Assembly: GCA_025890175.1 (NCBI GenBank)
Contig: JANPYM010000010.1
Coordinates: 145,563 to 209,562 of the forward strand
Reading direction: 5' to 3'
Source: Ciborinia camelliae
Taxonomy: Eukaryota > Ascomycota > Leotiomycetes > Helotiales > Sclerotiniaceae
DNA: 64,000 nucleotides
Part shown: piece after piece, positions 22,647-34,300 of the stretch
Layout of the letters: every line of letters begins with the position of its first letter
How positions within the stretch are numbered: the first letter of the stretch is position 1
Notes under the pieces: generated by a model
The model's input: only the letters and a program-made list of their open reading frames with translations
Databases searched by the model: none
What the model was told of the DNA's origin: nothing
Translations under genes and position numbers: made by a program

Positions 22647-25451
22647 ATGTTTACATTTTGTTCCTTACAGGGAGCGCAATCCGAATCATCGGCGTCGCAA
22701 TCTCTACTTGAGCTTGATGGAGGAGTGAAAGTGCTGATTGATGTGGGATGGGATGAAACTTTCGATGTGGAAAAGCTAAAGGAGCTGGAGAAACAAGTCC
22801 CAACACTCTCACTTATTCTCCTCACGCACGCGACCGTTTCCCATATCGCAGCTTATGCACATTGCTGCAAACATTTCCCCCTCTTCACTCGAATACCTGT
22901 CTATGCGACACATCCTGTCATCGCGCTTGGAAGGACTCTCTTGCAAGACTTATATTTCTCAACACCGTTAGCATCAACCGTCATACCTGCGACATCTTCA
23001 TTCCTCCTTCAACCGCCGACGAAAGAGGAAATTAACTACTATTTCTCGCTCGTTCGTCCTCTAAAATATTCGCAGCCACATCAACCTCTTAATGGAGTAA
23101 CGATTACGGCCTATAATGCGGGACATAGTTTAGGAGGCACAATATGGCACATTCAACACGGACTCGAGTCTATAGTGTATGCAGTGGACTGGAATCAAGC
23201 TCGTGAGAATGTTTTGGCCGGTGCGGCATGGCTGGGTGGAGCGGGAGCGGGAGGAGCTGAGGTCATCGAACAATTGCGAAAACCGACCGCATTAATATGT
23301 AGTAGTAAAGGAGGAGAACGAGTCGCTTTGCCCGGAGGGAGAGCTAAGAGAGATGAACTCCTACTCGATATGATCAAATCATCGATTAGCAGGGGTGGCA
23401 TTGTCCTTATACCGACAGATTCTGGAGCGCGAATGATGGAACTTGCATATCTCCTAGAGCATGCTTGGAGAGTTGAAAATCAGAAAGAAGAAAGCACATT
23501 CAAGTCCGCGCGACCTTACCTGGCAGTCAGTACAAGCGAAATGACGATGAGATATACGAGAAGTATGTTTGAGTGGATGGACGAAGCTATTATTCGGGAG
23601 TTTGAAGCACAGCCTGGTCATGACGAACAACAAACTGGCCAACAAAGGAGAAACTTACATGAATCAAAGCCAAATGCCGGCCCATTTGAATTCAAACACC
23701 TTCGATTGCTGGGGCGAAGGGGTCAAATCGATCGAATTTTGAACGAGACGGACAACTTAGGAAGATCAGTAGGGAAGGTCATACTTGCTAGTGACACTTC
23801 CATAGAATGGGGATTCTCGAAAGACGTACTACGAAAAATTGCGGACGATGACAAAAATCTTCTAATTTTGACAGAAAAATTGAACCAAATCGACGCAGCT
23901 CCAGGATTAGGGAGGACTTTGTGGTCATGGTGGGAGGAACGACGCGATGGAGTCGCCTCGGAACCAGGCTCAAGTGGAGGAAGCATAGAACAAGTCTACG
24001 GGGGTGGAAGAGATCTTGAAATCAGAGAACCTAAACGTATTCCATTGGAGGGTAATGATCTGACTGTTTACCAGCAGTGGTTGGCGACACAACGTCAGTT
24101 GCAGAACACTCTTCAGTCGGGTGGTGCTACAGCTCTTGAGGCCTCTGCTGATCTTGTTGATGATGCTTCATCGGATTCATCATCGGATTCCGATGATTCT
24201 GAGACTGACCAGCAAGGAAAAGCTCTTAACATATCCGCGACTATCGGTCAAGCAAATCGGAAAAAGATTGGTTTGAGTGATGCAGATCTTGGCATCAACA
24301 TTCTTCTTCGAAAGAAAGGTGTTCACGATTTTGATGTAAGAGGAAAGAAGGGCCGTGATAAGATGTTTCCTATGACGATCAGGAGGAAGCGAAATGATGA
24401 TTTTGGAGAACTTATTAGGCCTGGAGAATTTTTGCGGGCAGAAGAACGGGACGAGGTTGATGGACAAGAGCCACAACGACCTGGAAAGTATGATACAAAA
24501 GATACCCTCGGCAAAAAACGAAAGTGGGATGATGTTGCAGCTTCCGGTAAACGTAGGACGTCGAATGAAAGCAAGCGACAGCAGATCGGCACTACTGAGG
24601 ATAGCTCCGTAGCAGATATCTTAGAAGAAGACGATCTAATGGATAACTTAGAAGAAGTGATTCCAGGACCATCTCGACTGTCTATCTCAACTGAGACGCT
24701 TAAAGTCAATCTTCGAATCGCATTTGTCGACTTCGCCGGGCTTCACGACAAACGCAGTCTTCAGATGTTGATACCTCTAATTCAACCTCGGAAGTTGATA
24801 TTGGTTGGTGGTATGAAAGAGGAGACGTTAGCACTCGCCAGCGATTGCAGAAAGCTTCTTGGTAGCACCAAAGAGAAACTCGTCGATGTATACACTCCAG
24901 AAATCGGCGTTATTATTGACGCAAGTGTAGATACCAATGCATGGGTTGTAAAGCTCACTGATTCAATGGTAAAACAATTACGCTGGCAGAACGTTAAGGG
25001 ATTGGGAGTCGTCACTCTTACTGGCCGACTAGAAACTACACATATTGATACCGATCTACACGACTCAGAAGGGTCCAATAAAAAGCAGAAGATGTCGACG
25101 GGAAAGTCGGAGGAAACTCCGACGCAGGCAGCTCTCGATTCAGCGGAAGCTCTTGTTGAAATGCCAACTTTAGATGTCTTGCCTTCGAACATGGCATCGG
25201 CAACAAGATCCGTTGCCCAACCTTTGCATGTTGGTGATCTAAGGCTAACAGATCTTCGAAAAATCATGCAGTCTTCTGGCCTCACTGCAGAGCTTAGGGG
25301 AGAGGGTACTTTACTGATAGATGGGTCTGTCATTGTACGCAAGACTGGCACAGGGAGAATTGAGGTAGAAAGCGTTGGCGTCATGACGAGCTCCTTCTAC
25401 GCTGTCAAGGGAAAGATTTACGAAGGCCTTGCTGTAGTAGCAGGCGGGTAA
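22647..25451 (+). CDS. CFT2: cleavage/polyadenylation factor subunit Cft2 (CPSF100)
   Basis: Non-catalytic metallo-beta-lactamase/beta-CASP subunit of the pre-mRNA 3'-end processing complex. Single exon, 934 aa, near the usual size. The N-terminus has the LLELDGGVKVLIDVGWDE start typical of the family. The motif-2 position reads LTHATVSHIAA instead of HxHxDH, so the zinc ligands are missing, as known for CPSF100/Cft2. Then come the NAGHSLGGTIW strand, the beta-CASP region (LIPTDSGARMMELAYLLEH), an acidic Ser/Asp linker around residue 510 (SSDSSSDSDDSETD), a basic KKRKWD patch and a C-terminal domain starting at LRIAFVDFAGLHDKRSLQ. No break seen. Confidence 0.95.
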   Translation: MFTFCSLQGAQSESSASQSLLELDGGVKVLIDVGWDETFDVEKLKELEKQVPTLSLILLTHATVSHIAAYAHCCKHFPLFTRIPVYATHPVIALGRTLLQDLYFSTPLASTVIPATSSFLLQPPTKEEINYYFSLVRPLKYSQPHQPLNGVTITAYNAGHSLGGTIWHIQHGLESIVYAVDWNQARENVLAGAAWLGGAGAGGAEVIEQLRKPTALICSSKGGERVALPGGRAKRDELLLDMIKSSISRGGIVLIPTDSGARMMELAYLLEHAWRVENQKEESTFKSARPYLAVSTSEMTMRYTRSMFEWMDEAIIREFEAQPGHDEQQTGQQRRNLHESKPNAGPFEFKHLRLLGRRGQIDRILNETDNLGRSVGKVILASDTSIEWGFSKDVLRKIADDDKNLLILTEKLNQIDAAPGLGRTLWSWWEERRDGVASEPGSSGGSIEQVYGGGRDLEIREPKRIPLEGNDLTVYQQWLATQRQLQNTLQSGGATALEASADLVDDASSDSSSDSDDSETDQQGKALNISATIGQANRKKIGLSDADLGINILLRKKGVHDFDVRGKKGRDKMFPMTIRRKRNDDFGELIRPGEFLRAEERDEVDGQEPQRPGKYDTKDTLGKKRKWDDVAASGKRRTSNESKRQQIGTTEDSSVADILEEDDLMDNLEEVIPGPSRLSISTETLKVNLRIAFVDFAGLHDKRSLQMLIPLIQPRKLILVGGMKEETLALASDCRKLLGSTKEKLVDVYTPEIGVIIDASVDTNAWVVKLTDSMVKQLRWQNVKGLGVVTLTGRLETTHIDTDLHDSEGSNKKQKMSTGKSEETPTQAALDSAEALVEMPTLDVLPSNMASATRSVAQPLHVGDLRLTDLRKIMQSSGLTAELRGEGTLLIDGSVIVRKTGTGRIEVESVGVMTSSFYAVKGKIYEGLAVVAGG

Positions 25452-26284
25452 ATCATCAAAATTTGGCTTCGTTGGTTTTAAGCATTTTAAGGATAGGCGG
25501 GTAGTTACAGCATGTTTTGTACCAATACTGTAAGAGATGACCTCGAGATTAGGTCTCATCCAAATTTCACGTTACTTAACAATATACCCAAAATTATTTG
25601 TCGGTGATTCATCCCTCAGTTACCAAGTGTTGCCTCTTTCTATCTTGTTTGATGTAAATTTCCTGAATCATACACGACCAGTCTGTTGATTGAAAATGCT
25701 CCATGATTCACATAAATTTTCTCCATTCATAACCACTTTTGTCTTAGGTTCAAGTTCAATTACTTTCATCTCCTATTTAATCATGGCTCTCCTTCCATCC
25801 AAACCTAAACAAATCATCAACTTTCTACTCATCTACAAACTCCATTTATGCACTCTGTCGCTCATATATTTACTTCTTCAACACTGCCCATCCATCAAAC
25901 TACCAGCAAAACAAGCTTCTGCATATCTATGCTCAACTCGCCACCGTGGCGTCTCTCCAAGAACCAAGAATTGTAACTCTGCCTCCATACGAAGACGTGC
26001 AAGTCATCGTATCATACAAAACCCTGTGTGATCCCTTCAGCAGCTTCCAACAAGTCCAGCTTCTCCGCGTCCAAATTCTCGACGTGACAGGCTGCGAAAT
26101 CTTTTACTACCAAGAGCTCACCGCAGTGTCCGATCCCTCAAGTGGTTGGAATCGATATCACGGTCGGGATCCAGGTCCACCACCTCCGCCATATCCACCT
26201 CAACAGCCCTTCCCACGTCAACCTGATCATCAGCTATTTGTCGCACAAGCTCCAGCGCTCTATCCTTACAGTCTAGGCGAATAA
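25452..26284. other. spacer with an upstream open frame, same phase as the next gene
   Basis: The frame 25946-26281 has no ATG at its head but reads like protein (VTLPPYEDVQVIVSYK, then a PGPPPPPYPP segment) and ends in TAA at 26282-26284, directly abutting the ATG of the next frame in the same phase. It may be the 5' coding part of that gene, joined by splicing across the TAA (for instance a 51-bp GT-AG segment 26271-26321), or old coding sequence. No start codon could be assigned. Confidence 0.4.
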
Positions 26285-26938
26285 ATGGCCGGCGTATCAT
26301 ATAATACCTGCCACAGCACAGACTCGGGTCCCTTTCCCCCTAACACAGGTATGGCGTTCCCCGGCTCCCCTTTCCCTCCCGTCGTGTATCCACCACCTCC
26401 ATATGGCTACCCCGACCCATTCGGCAACGTAAGTCACCCCGGCTTTGCAGCCCCTCAATATCACTTCCCGGGCACGCATCCCGCGCCACCGCCGGTCGAT
26501 CATAGCGGCATGCCCGGCGTGAGCGTGAAGAATCAATTCGGCGGCATTGGGATTCCTCCGGGGTACAACTATCTCTTCCCCTCGGCGCACTGCCTCGTGC
26601 ATGTATTCCAAACGGGGTCCACGCCCCCGTGGCAAGCGCTCTCGCCGCTCTACACGCACGATGCATTGAACCATACGAAATTCTTCGTGCCGGCGTCCAT
26701 GTCGGTTAAGGAGATGATGCAGCAGCTCGGATGCGATAATGCGGATGGGGATAAGAATGTCATGACCGAGGTCACCGAGGCGGGGAATGGGAAATGGACG
26801 AGGGGAATGATGTTTAAGGGCGGGAATAAGGATCGCATGAAGATGACGTTGGCGGATTTGGGATGGGGCATCGCGAGGAGGAGAACCGGGTTGCCTGGGC
26901 AGGGCCCCCTGATTTGGGTTTATATTACGAAGGATTAG
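26285..26938 (+). CDS. proline-rich fungal protein of unknown function
   Basis: 217 codons from an ATG in a good context. The N-terminal half is Pro/Gly/Tyr-rich (PPPPYGYPDPFGN; PGTHPAPPPVDHSGMPG). The C-terminal half is a compact domain: YLFPSAHCLVHVFQTGSTPP, FFVPASMSVKEMMQQLGC, VTEAGNGKWTRGMMFKGGNK, LGWGIARRRTGLPGQGPLIW and a final VYITKD. This pattern (H(I/V)F-G near the start, LGC in the middle, GNGKW, a W-TKD end) is one I recognise from uncharacterised proteins widespread in filamentous fungi; the fold may be ubiquitin-like, but function is unknown. The true start may lie further upstream, because the preceding frame is in phase and separated only by one TAA. Confidence 0.72.
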   Translation: MAGVSYNTCHSTDSGPFPPNTGMAFPGSPFPPVVYPPPPYGYPDPFGNVSHPGFAAPQYHFPGTHPAPPPVDHSGMPGVSVKNQFGGIGIPPGYNYLFPSAHCLVHVFQTGSTPPWQALSPLYTHDALNHTKFFVPASMSVKEMMQQLGCDNADGDKNVMTEVTEAGNGKWTRGMMFKGGNKDRMKMTLADLGWGIARRRTGLPGQGPLIWVYITKD

Positions 26939-29071
26939 AGAGGGTTTTGTTGGGTGGATTGCTTACATACATACATACATACATAGCTAGGTACATTGGT
27001 TTGGGGTTTAGGGTGCTGTATCCTGACTGGGGTGTGAGAATTGGGGATCGAAAATGATCGTCATCGTTTCGAGGAGCTTTTTCCTTCCAACCGTGTGGCT
27101 TTCTTTCTACACTATGAGTTTTCTAGAATCTTAGATATAGGCGCTGTTCAGACCCATTTGGTCATGAAACATTATATTTATCGCATGGGATTATCCATAT
27201 TTGTTCATTGCATTGTAGAACAGGTTACAGAACAGAACAACGCGAGGTTTCCATCGCATCTTTAATCAAGTATCTAGTTATGAGAGTACCTTAGGTACTA
27301 GGTACTCTCTGAGCACAATAATGCATCATCATATCAAACGTGTGCGATCTTGCAATCAAGCCATCCATCTTCTCCTTTCTCGCTGCGTGAATCATATTTA
27401 ATCTGGAACCTGCAGTATCATTGCAAGGTATTCACTACCCAGGTCCTGTACCACGTTACCCCTTTCCTTTCGCTTGCGACTCGCCTACGTGGTCATACCA
27501 GGTCCCTATCTGGTACCTACCGTAGGTATGGATGTGAATGGGATGGATTTTTCCCCTCCGTATAACGAAGGGAAATATTACGGATATTCATTCATTCAGA
27601 TGATGAACCTCATCGAAATTCCGGTCCGTAATATAATCACCTTTTCAAGTTGTAGACCTGGTGGGTAGTTCTTGGATTATTTTTTGGTATCTTGGAAATA
27701 GTGAGTGAGTGAGTGAGTGAGTGATTGTATGGATTTATGAAACGGCTTGCTAGAATTTCAAGAGTTCCGAGGTTGCACTGTAATTATTTCATGTTGAACT
27801 GTTGTTGTTTGTCGGGATGAATCATTCTATTGAATATGAGAAGAGTACAGGTATACGAGAAGATACGAGAAGATGAATATCACCGTCAACTTTCGTAGAG
27901 TCTCGTGAACCTGTGCGTGCACCTGCTGTTGGTATAGATGTTAAGGATAAACAAAATATAATGTATAAGATGAAAGCTGTGGTTTATAATTTTGGGTTGT
28001 GAAGTTATAGTGTCGAGGTTTGTTGGGGGTAGGGAGGGAGTGTTTTGAGGGAGATGAGTATTTGGATAGTTTGAGGGGAGAAGAGGTGGTGCTTTTGGAA
28101 AAACGAATGGTGGTGTTTGCATGCGAACGAACAAGACTACTTCTGATCATTCAGTCCCTTTCCCTTCGCTTATGGCTCGCCTGCCCAATTGCGTGGATGG
28201 GCAGCAATGAGCAATGAAGTGATGAGTGATGAGTGGTTGAGAAATATTATGGGGACCTATTCCCCGTTATCAAATGGTTTCCGGGTATTAAATAATGATA
28301 GATAACATTGAGATAACCGGAATCGATTGATATCCGAGATAGCCGACATCCCTTTTCGGTAGGTCCATGCGAAAGTCGGAGTTAATAATGTCCGATATGA
28401 TTTTACACCTCAGATTCCTGGTAGGTAATATTCAATATTTGCCATTAACCAACCAACCATCCATTCATCCATCCATCCATCACTCAAGAAATGATCATGA
28501 AAAGGTTTCACAATGCACATACATGTAGACATATTACGTAACAAGTCAATGACCATCAACATCCAAATCAATATTTGCTAACCGGAAGGATTTCGATTGG
28601 AGACTTCATTCGAAACGCGTCCTCAAATCATGAAGCTATTCATCAATTCATCACCATTCCCGAAACCCCGCGTTGCTTCAATTGGAATGCGCATGCGATG
28701 ATAAAAGATACTACCTAAGGTGGGGTGGGGTCCAAGCATGAATTGTATGCACTTTTAATAGGAGCCACGATAAGATTATGCGATTTTCTGATACGATGAT
28801 CCAATAGATTGTGATGGAAACGAAAAGTTATCGTGCAATAGTCATTATTCATAATTGAAATGCTTAGATCGGTTGGCGGGCTTATGGTCTGGTCTGGTCT
28901 CGTCTGGTGAATCTGACAACTTACCACAAGTACATATATTGAGGGGTCCTTCGTCTGTTGTACAGTTGTACCGTCTTTACTCTTTTTTTTTACCATATTC
29001 TTGTGTGTTCATTTCCTTCTCACTCTTCTCCCAGACTTCAACTGGATATCCTCACCCTTCCTCAACAGAAA
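26939..29071. other. intergenic, simple repeats and a hairpin
   Basis: No gene seen. Contains CATA repeats near 26966-26986, a perfect 9-bp inverted repeat at 27282-27290/27301-27309, a GTGA repeat near 27701-27723 and a CATC repeat near 28457-28480. TTGGCGG occurs at 28873-28879, about 195 bp upstream of the amine oxidase start. The right part should be the amine oxidase promoter. Confidence 0.5.
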
Positions 29072-31359
29072 ATGCATAAAACGCATCCAGAGCAAGCTCC
29101 AGTCTCGCTCCCACTTGTGGGGGGCAAGAAGTCTACTTTGGAACATCCTCTTGGTCCATTGAGTGCTGCTGAAATATTGCAGAGTTCAAAGATCATCAAG
29201 GGAATATGGCCTGCGGAGGTGACACTTCAATTCAAGGTTGTTACTCTTCAGGAACCAACCAAGACTGAATTGGTCCCATATCTCGCTGCTGAGCATTCGG
29301 GATCTGCTCTCCCAAAGATTGATCGAAGGAGTTTGGTCGTTTACTATATTAGGAATACTGTGAGTGTTACTGCTTTACTTTTGCTCCAGTTTTGTTTGCC
29401 GGAGTGGCATGGCAATTGGGGTAAATTATTCAGAAAATGATATTAATGTGCCTTGTGCAGGATAAACTACACGAAGCTATCGTCAACCTGTCGACTGGAG
29501 AGGTAGAGAGCAATGTCAGACTTGGTGCAAACGTCCACAGTGCTGCAGATGCAGAAGAATTCGCAGTAGTGGAGGCAGCTGCCTTGGAGGATGAAGGAGT
29601 AAAGGCCGAAATTGCAAAGCTTCAATTGCCAGAAGGCACTGTAGTTGTTTGCGACCCATGGATCTATGGTGAGTCCAACTCAAACTTCTCATATGAAAGC
29701 TTATGCTGACAATTCTTAGGGGCTGATGGACTCAATGAGGGCCTTTACACTGACGAGAAACGTTATTTCCAATGCTTTCTTTACATCCGAGACCCAAAGA
29801 ATCCCAATGAGCCAGACGGAAACCATTATGCTTTCCCTCTTACCATTTCTCCAGTCATCAGTGTGGAGACTATGAAAGTTACACGTATCGATATCATGCC
29901 AACTGGAGCCGATCTCACAATTAAGGAACCCTCACCATACAAAATTCAACCTGCCAACGAATACATCCCCGAAGCACAAGATCTCCGAACAGATCTCAAG
30001 CCATTGAACGTTATTCAACCAGAAGGTGCTTCGTTCGAAGTATCCAAGTTCAGCGAACAAGGACATACTGTCGCGTGGCAAAAGTGGAACTTCAAGGTTG
30101 GATTCAACCTGAGAGAAGGCATGGTTCTTTATGATATTCACTATGATGGACGTCCTATCTTCTACAGATTGTCCCTTTCAGATATGAACATTCCATATGC
30201 CGATCCTCGTAATCCATTCCACAGAAAAGCAGCTTTCGATCTCGGTGATGTAGGAGCAGGTGTCACAGCCAACAACCTTCAACTTGGATGTGATTGTCTC
30301 GGTTCAATCCACTACCTCTCCGGCATTCTCAACAACGACAAAGGAGAACCTCTCGAAATGCCCAACGTGATCTGTATTCACGAGCAGGACAACGGTATTG
30401 GATGGAAACACACCAACTACAGAACTGGTCGTGCAGCAGTCGTCCGTAACAGAGAGCTCGTTCTTCAATCTATCCTCACAGTCGCAAACTACGAGTATAT
30501 CCTTGCTTTCCAATTCAACCAAGCCGGAGAAGTCATGTACGAAGTCCGCGCCACTGGTATTCTCTCAACCCAACCCATCGATGAAGGTCTCAACGTCCCA
30601 TGGGGAACCGTCGTTCACCCTGGTGTCCTCGCTCCTCACCATCAACATTTCTTCTCCCTCCGCGTAGACCCCATGATTGATGGACCTCGCAACAGTCTCG
30701 TCTACGAAGAAGCACACCCTATGCCACGCAGCGACTTCAACCCACACGGTGTCGGCTACGCAGTCGAAACCACACCCGTCACCACATCCGGTGGTTACGA
30801 TCTCAACCCCGACGTCAACCGCACTTTCAAGATCCAAAATCCCAACGTCATGAACCCCATCAACGGAAAGCCCGTTTCCTACAAGATCCACGTCCCTCCT
30901 TTCCAAAAGATGCTCGCGGATAAAGAATCCTTCCATCACCGACGTGCGGAATTCGCAGACCACAACATCTACGTCACCAGCTACCGCGACCACGAACTTT
31001 ACGCCGGAGGCAAATACACCAACCAATCTCGCGGTGGCACCGGTGTCCGTTCTTTCGCCGCACGCAAGGATAATGTGCAGGATGATGATATCGTCGTCTG
31101 GGTTCAATTTGGCATCAACCACGTGCCACGAATTGAAGACTTCCCCGTCATGCCGGTCGAGATTATCAAGGTGGGATTGAAGCCCGTCAACTTCTTCACC
31201 CGGAACCCAGCTTTGGATGTCCCACCCAGCGAGCAGAGCTTCAACAAGAGCGTGTTGGTTCCCGCTGCTGATGCTGCTGCCCAACATCACCAGGCGAACG
31301 GAACTGCCGTGGTTGGTGCCAAGGGAGAGTGCTGCGTTAAGGAGGAGAGCAAGTTGTAA
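29072..31359 (+). CDS. copper amine oxidase, peroxisomal (PTS1)
   Basis: Oxidises primary amines to aldehyde, ammonia and hydrogen peroxide using topaquinone and copper. Exons 29072-29359, 29461-29668 and 29720-31359 (introns 101 and 51 bp) give 711 aa, normal for the family. The cofactor site NYEY has its precursor Tyr near residue 423; the catalytic Asp lies in AAFDLGDVGAG near 339; two copper His are in HQHFFSLRVDP near 473 and 475. No signal peptide is present and the C-terminus is EESKL, whose final SKL is a classical peroxisomal targeting signal, so the peroxide would be formed where catalase can remove it. Likely role: use of amines as nitrogen source. The DNA shows no breaks. Confidence 0.95.
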
Positions 31360-34300
31360 ATGAAATTTTGCGAGTTTATATCGGCTCGGGAAGGTGATGA
31401 TTGATGATGAAGTTTATATGGGATGGGATGGCGTGGCGTTTTTTTGTTTTGGTGAATGGATGAATGAATGAATTCATCGGGGAGAAAATGTAAATTATTG
31501 GCGTTGGCGTTCAATACGGATTTGCATTTGCATATGGGATATATACCAGGAGAATGGCTAGCTACTTACTTTACCTACTTACCTACATACATACCACCCC
31601 AGGGGAACGGGCTGGGCTGGGCTAGGAGGCTCTGGGTTCTTTTTAGCTGAAAGTCATGTAGAAATATATATTGTACTCCAAAATTGGTAGGGGCTTCGTC
31701 TTTGTGTTTGTCTTTGAGTGGGTGAGTGATTTATATGTATATACATACATATATATCAAAATAAAATACCTACCTACCTACCTAGTACCTAGGAATAAAA
31801 TAAATCCAGATCACGCTTATTAATTTTCATCATCTACTTACCTACCTACCTACCTAGTATCTTATAACCTTATATATATCTACATAGGTACCTACCTACC
31901 TACCTACCTAGTACCTAGGAATAAAATAAATCCAGATCACGCTTATTAATTTTCATCATCTACTTACCTACTTACCTACCTAGTATCTTATAACCTTATG
32001 CATACCTATAGGTACCTACCTACCTAAATACCCGAAATATGAAATTTTCCTATCCCCGGCCATCTGTCTTTCACATTTCCCATTTCACATTTCGGATACT
32101 GTATGTATGTAAGTAGGTTTCTAAAAGGCGGGGTTGACCTACCTACCTACCTACCTACCTACCTACCTACGCCAAGACGGATCTCGATGCCGAATCCAAA
32201 TCCCCATCCCCATCCAACATCCCCATCCAAATCCAAATGCAAACCCAAGATCCAATATCAAATATCAGATATCAAAAGCGTGGGGAACGAATCATCACGA
32301 GATTTCGAATCGATGCGGACCGGACCGATATCGCTCTTCTGGTCTGGAGGTACTGGGCCATTGGATGGGGTGTGTTGCTTGGGGTGCATGAAATGTATGA
32401 AATGAAGTAGGTACCTAAGAGAACCTTGGAAAGATAAGAATCGTGAAAATGGACTCGAGTCGAGTGGTGCAAGTTCTGTTCGGTATATGTATGTAGGTAA
32501 CTTATGTAACTTATGTATCATGTGTAATATGTGTAACTTGTGGAAAAAGGAAGGTATATAGGTACATATTATACCTACCTACCTACCTACCTACATAAAT
32601 ATATACCAATCATTAGGTGCCCTACTATTTCACTCACTCCCGTCACCATGGACCTAGGTATGTACAGATCATAGGACCTAGTTACCTACCTAGATTGGAT
32701 TGGTATTGTAAAGTAAGTATTGTTGTTGTTATTATTGTGTATCGAGCCAGTGTATGTAGAACTATTTTATATCAACAGTAAAGTAACTTACTTCGTAATA
32801 AGAATGAATCAATGGATAGGTACCTAGGTAGGTTGGAAGGGTATTCAAAATACTGTAGTTGAATTAGGTAGGTGCTTCTATATAATTCGGTTCTCTAAGG
32901 TTAATTATAACTTCAAGTTTTCCATAGGTAGGTATCTAAAGAAAGTTGAAGTAGGTAGAAAGGTGATATGATATGATGTGAAGAATCTTAAGGGGAAGGC
33001 TCTGTCTCTCTCTCTCTCTTTCTATTATAAAAATCTATATAAATCTATATAAATCTCCCCTTATAAGATATGATGATATGATACTCTCTCTCCTCTTTTT
33101 AGGTTCTAGATGCTTTCTAGATAGGTACTTGTCTTACGTTATATATATGCCGGTACATACCTACAGCCATCGATCCATCCATCCATCCACCCATTCAACC
33201 CCCAACCCCAAGTCCCAATCCCACCCCAAGCTAAGTCTAGGTACCCCTCCCCCCTTTCCCCCTTCCCCTCCCCCCACTCTCGGCTCCTGAACCGGCCGGG
33301 AATAAAATATTAACATCACATATCACATATTGATATCAATATCAACATCATATACCAAGCCATTTGGGTGGTAAACCGGTAAAGAATACCTTATAAGTAA
33401 ATATCTACCTACCTACCTACCTTGCCTATACTAGTATATATTTCCCCATCCCATATACTATATGCCATTAATAGGTTACTTAAGACTGGTGATGATAAAG
33501 CCAAAGTCAAAGTCAAAGTCAATATTGATAAAATAAAATAGGTTAAAGAAGGAACTCCTCCTCTCCTCTCCCTTTCACTTCGCTTCCCATCATTCCCTTC
33601 CCATCCCATTATAATTCGAGTTTTAATATCTATATCTATATCTACCCATATCCATATCCACCTATAATCCATCAAACTTCCAGACTCATCATCATCATCA
33701 TTATTCATCAAAACTCCCTACTTACCTCCGTCTCCCTCTTCCTACTTACCACCAATAAACAATACAATCCCCCCAACTTCCCTCCCTCCTCTCGTCCCAA
33801 CTCATCCCAACTCATCCCAACTCCTCGCTCTTCCACCCACTTCACTCACTTGCTCCCGTCACTTCACCCACTCCACGAAAAAAAATAAGCTTAAACCTTG
33901 AAAGGCTTAAGCATAAGCTTAATCTTGTTAAGCCTTTCACTTATGATTACTCCAATCTTAAAATCCATCATTTCCCTCCATTCCCTCGGGACCCAGGAGC
34001 CTCATTCCCTCATTCCCTCACACCCATCATCTTAAAATCCCGAATTTGAGATTTGAGATTCGAGACACAAGACGATTCCCGAGGTCCATTCAATTACCAA
34101 CGTCATCTGCCCACACCACGGGTCTCCTCCTCAGAGTTTTCGGACCTCTTCTCGTCCATCTACCTACCTAAGGTACCTGCTGCACCTGCTGCGCTGCGCT
34201 GTACTTTTCATTTTTTGATCAATTACCTACCTACCTGACCTGGGCAATTTATGATTCTTGCAGGTGATTCTTGATTCCTGATTCCTTCTTCAAGTGAAAT

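Noticed and set aside
22698..22900. Missing HxHxDH motif in the metallo-beta-lactamase domain, first suspected as damage
   Set aside because: Loss of zinc ligands is the established state of CPSF100/Cft2; the rest of the gene is intact.
30565..31290. 241-codon minus-strand frame opposite the amine oxidase
   Set aside because: Antisense shadow of a strongly biased, conserved coding exon.
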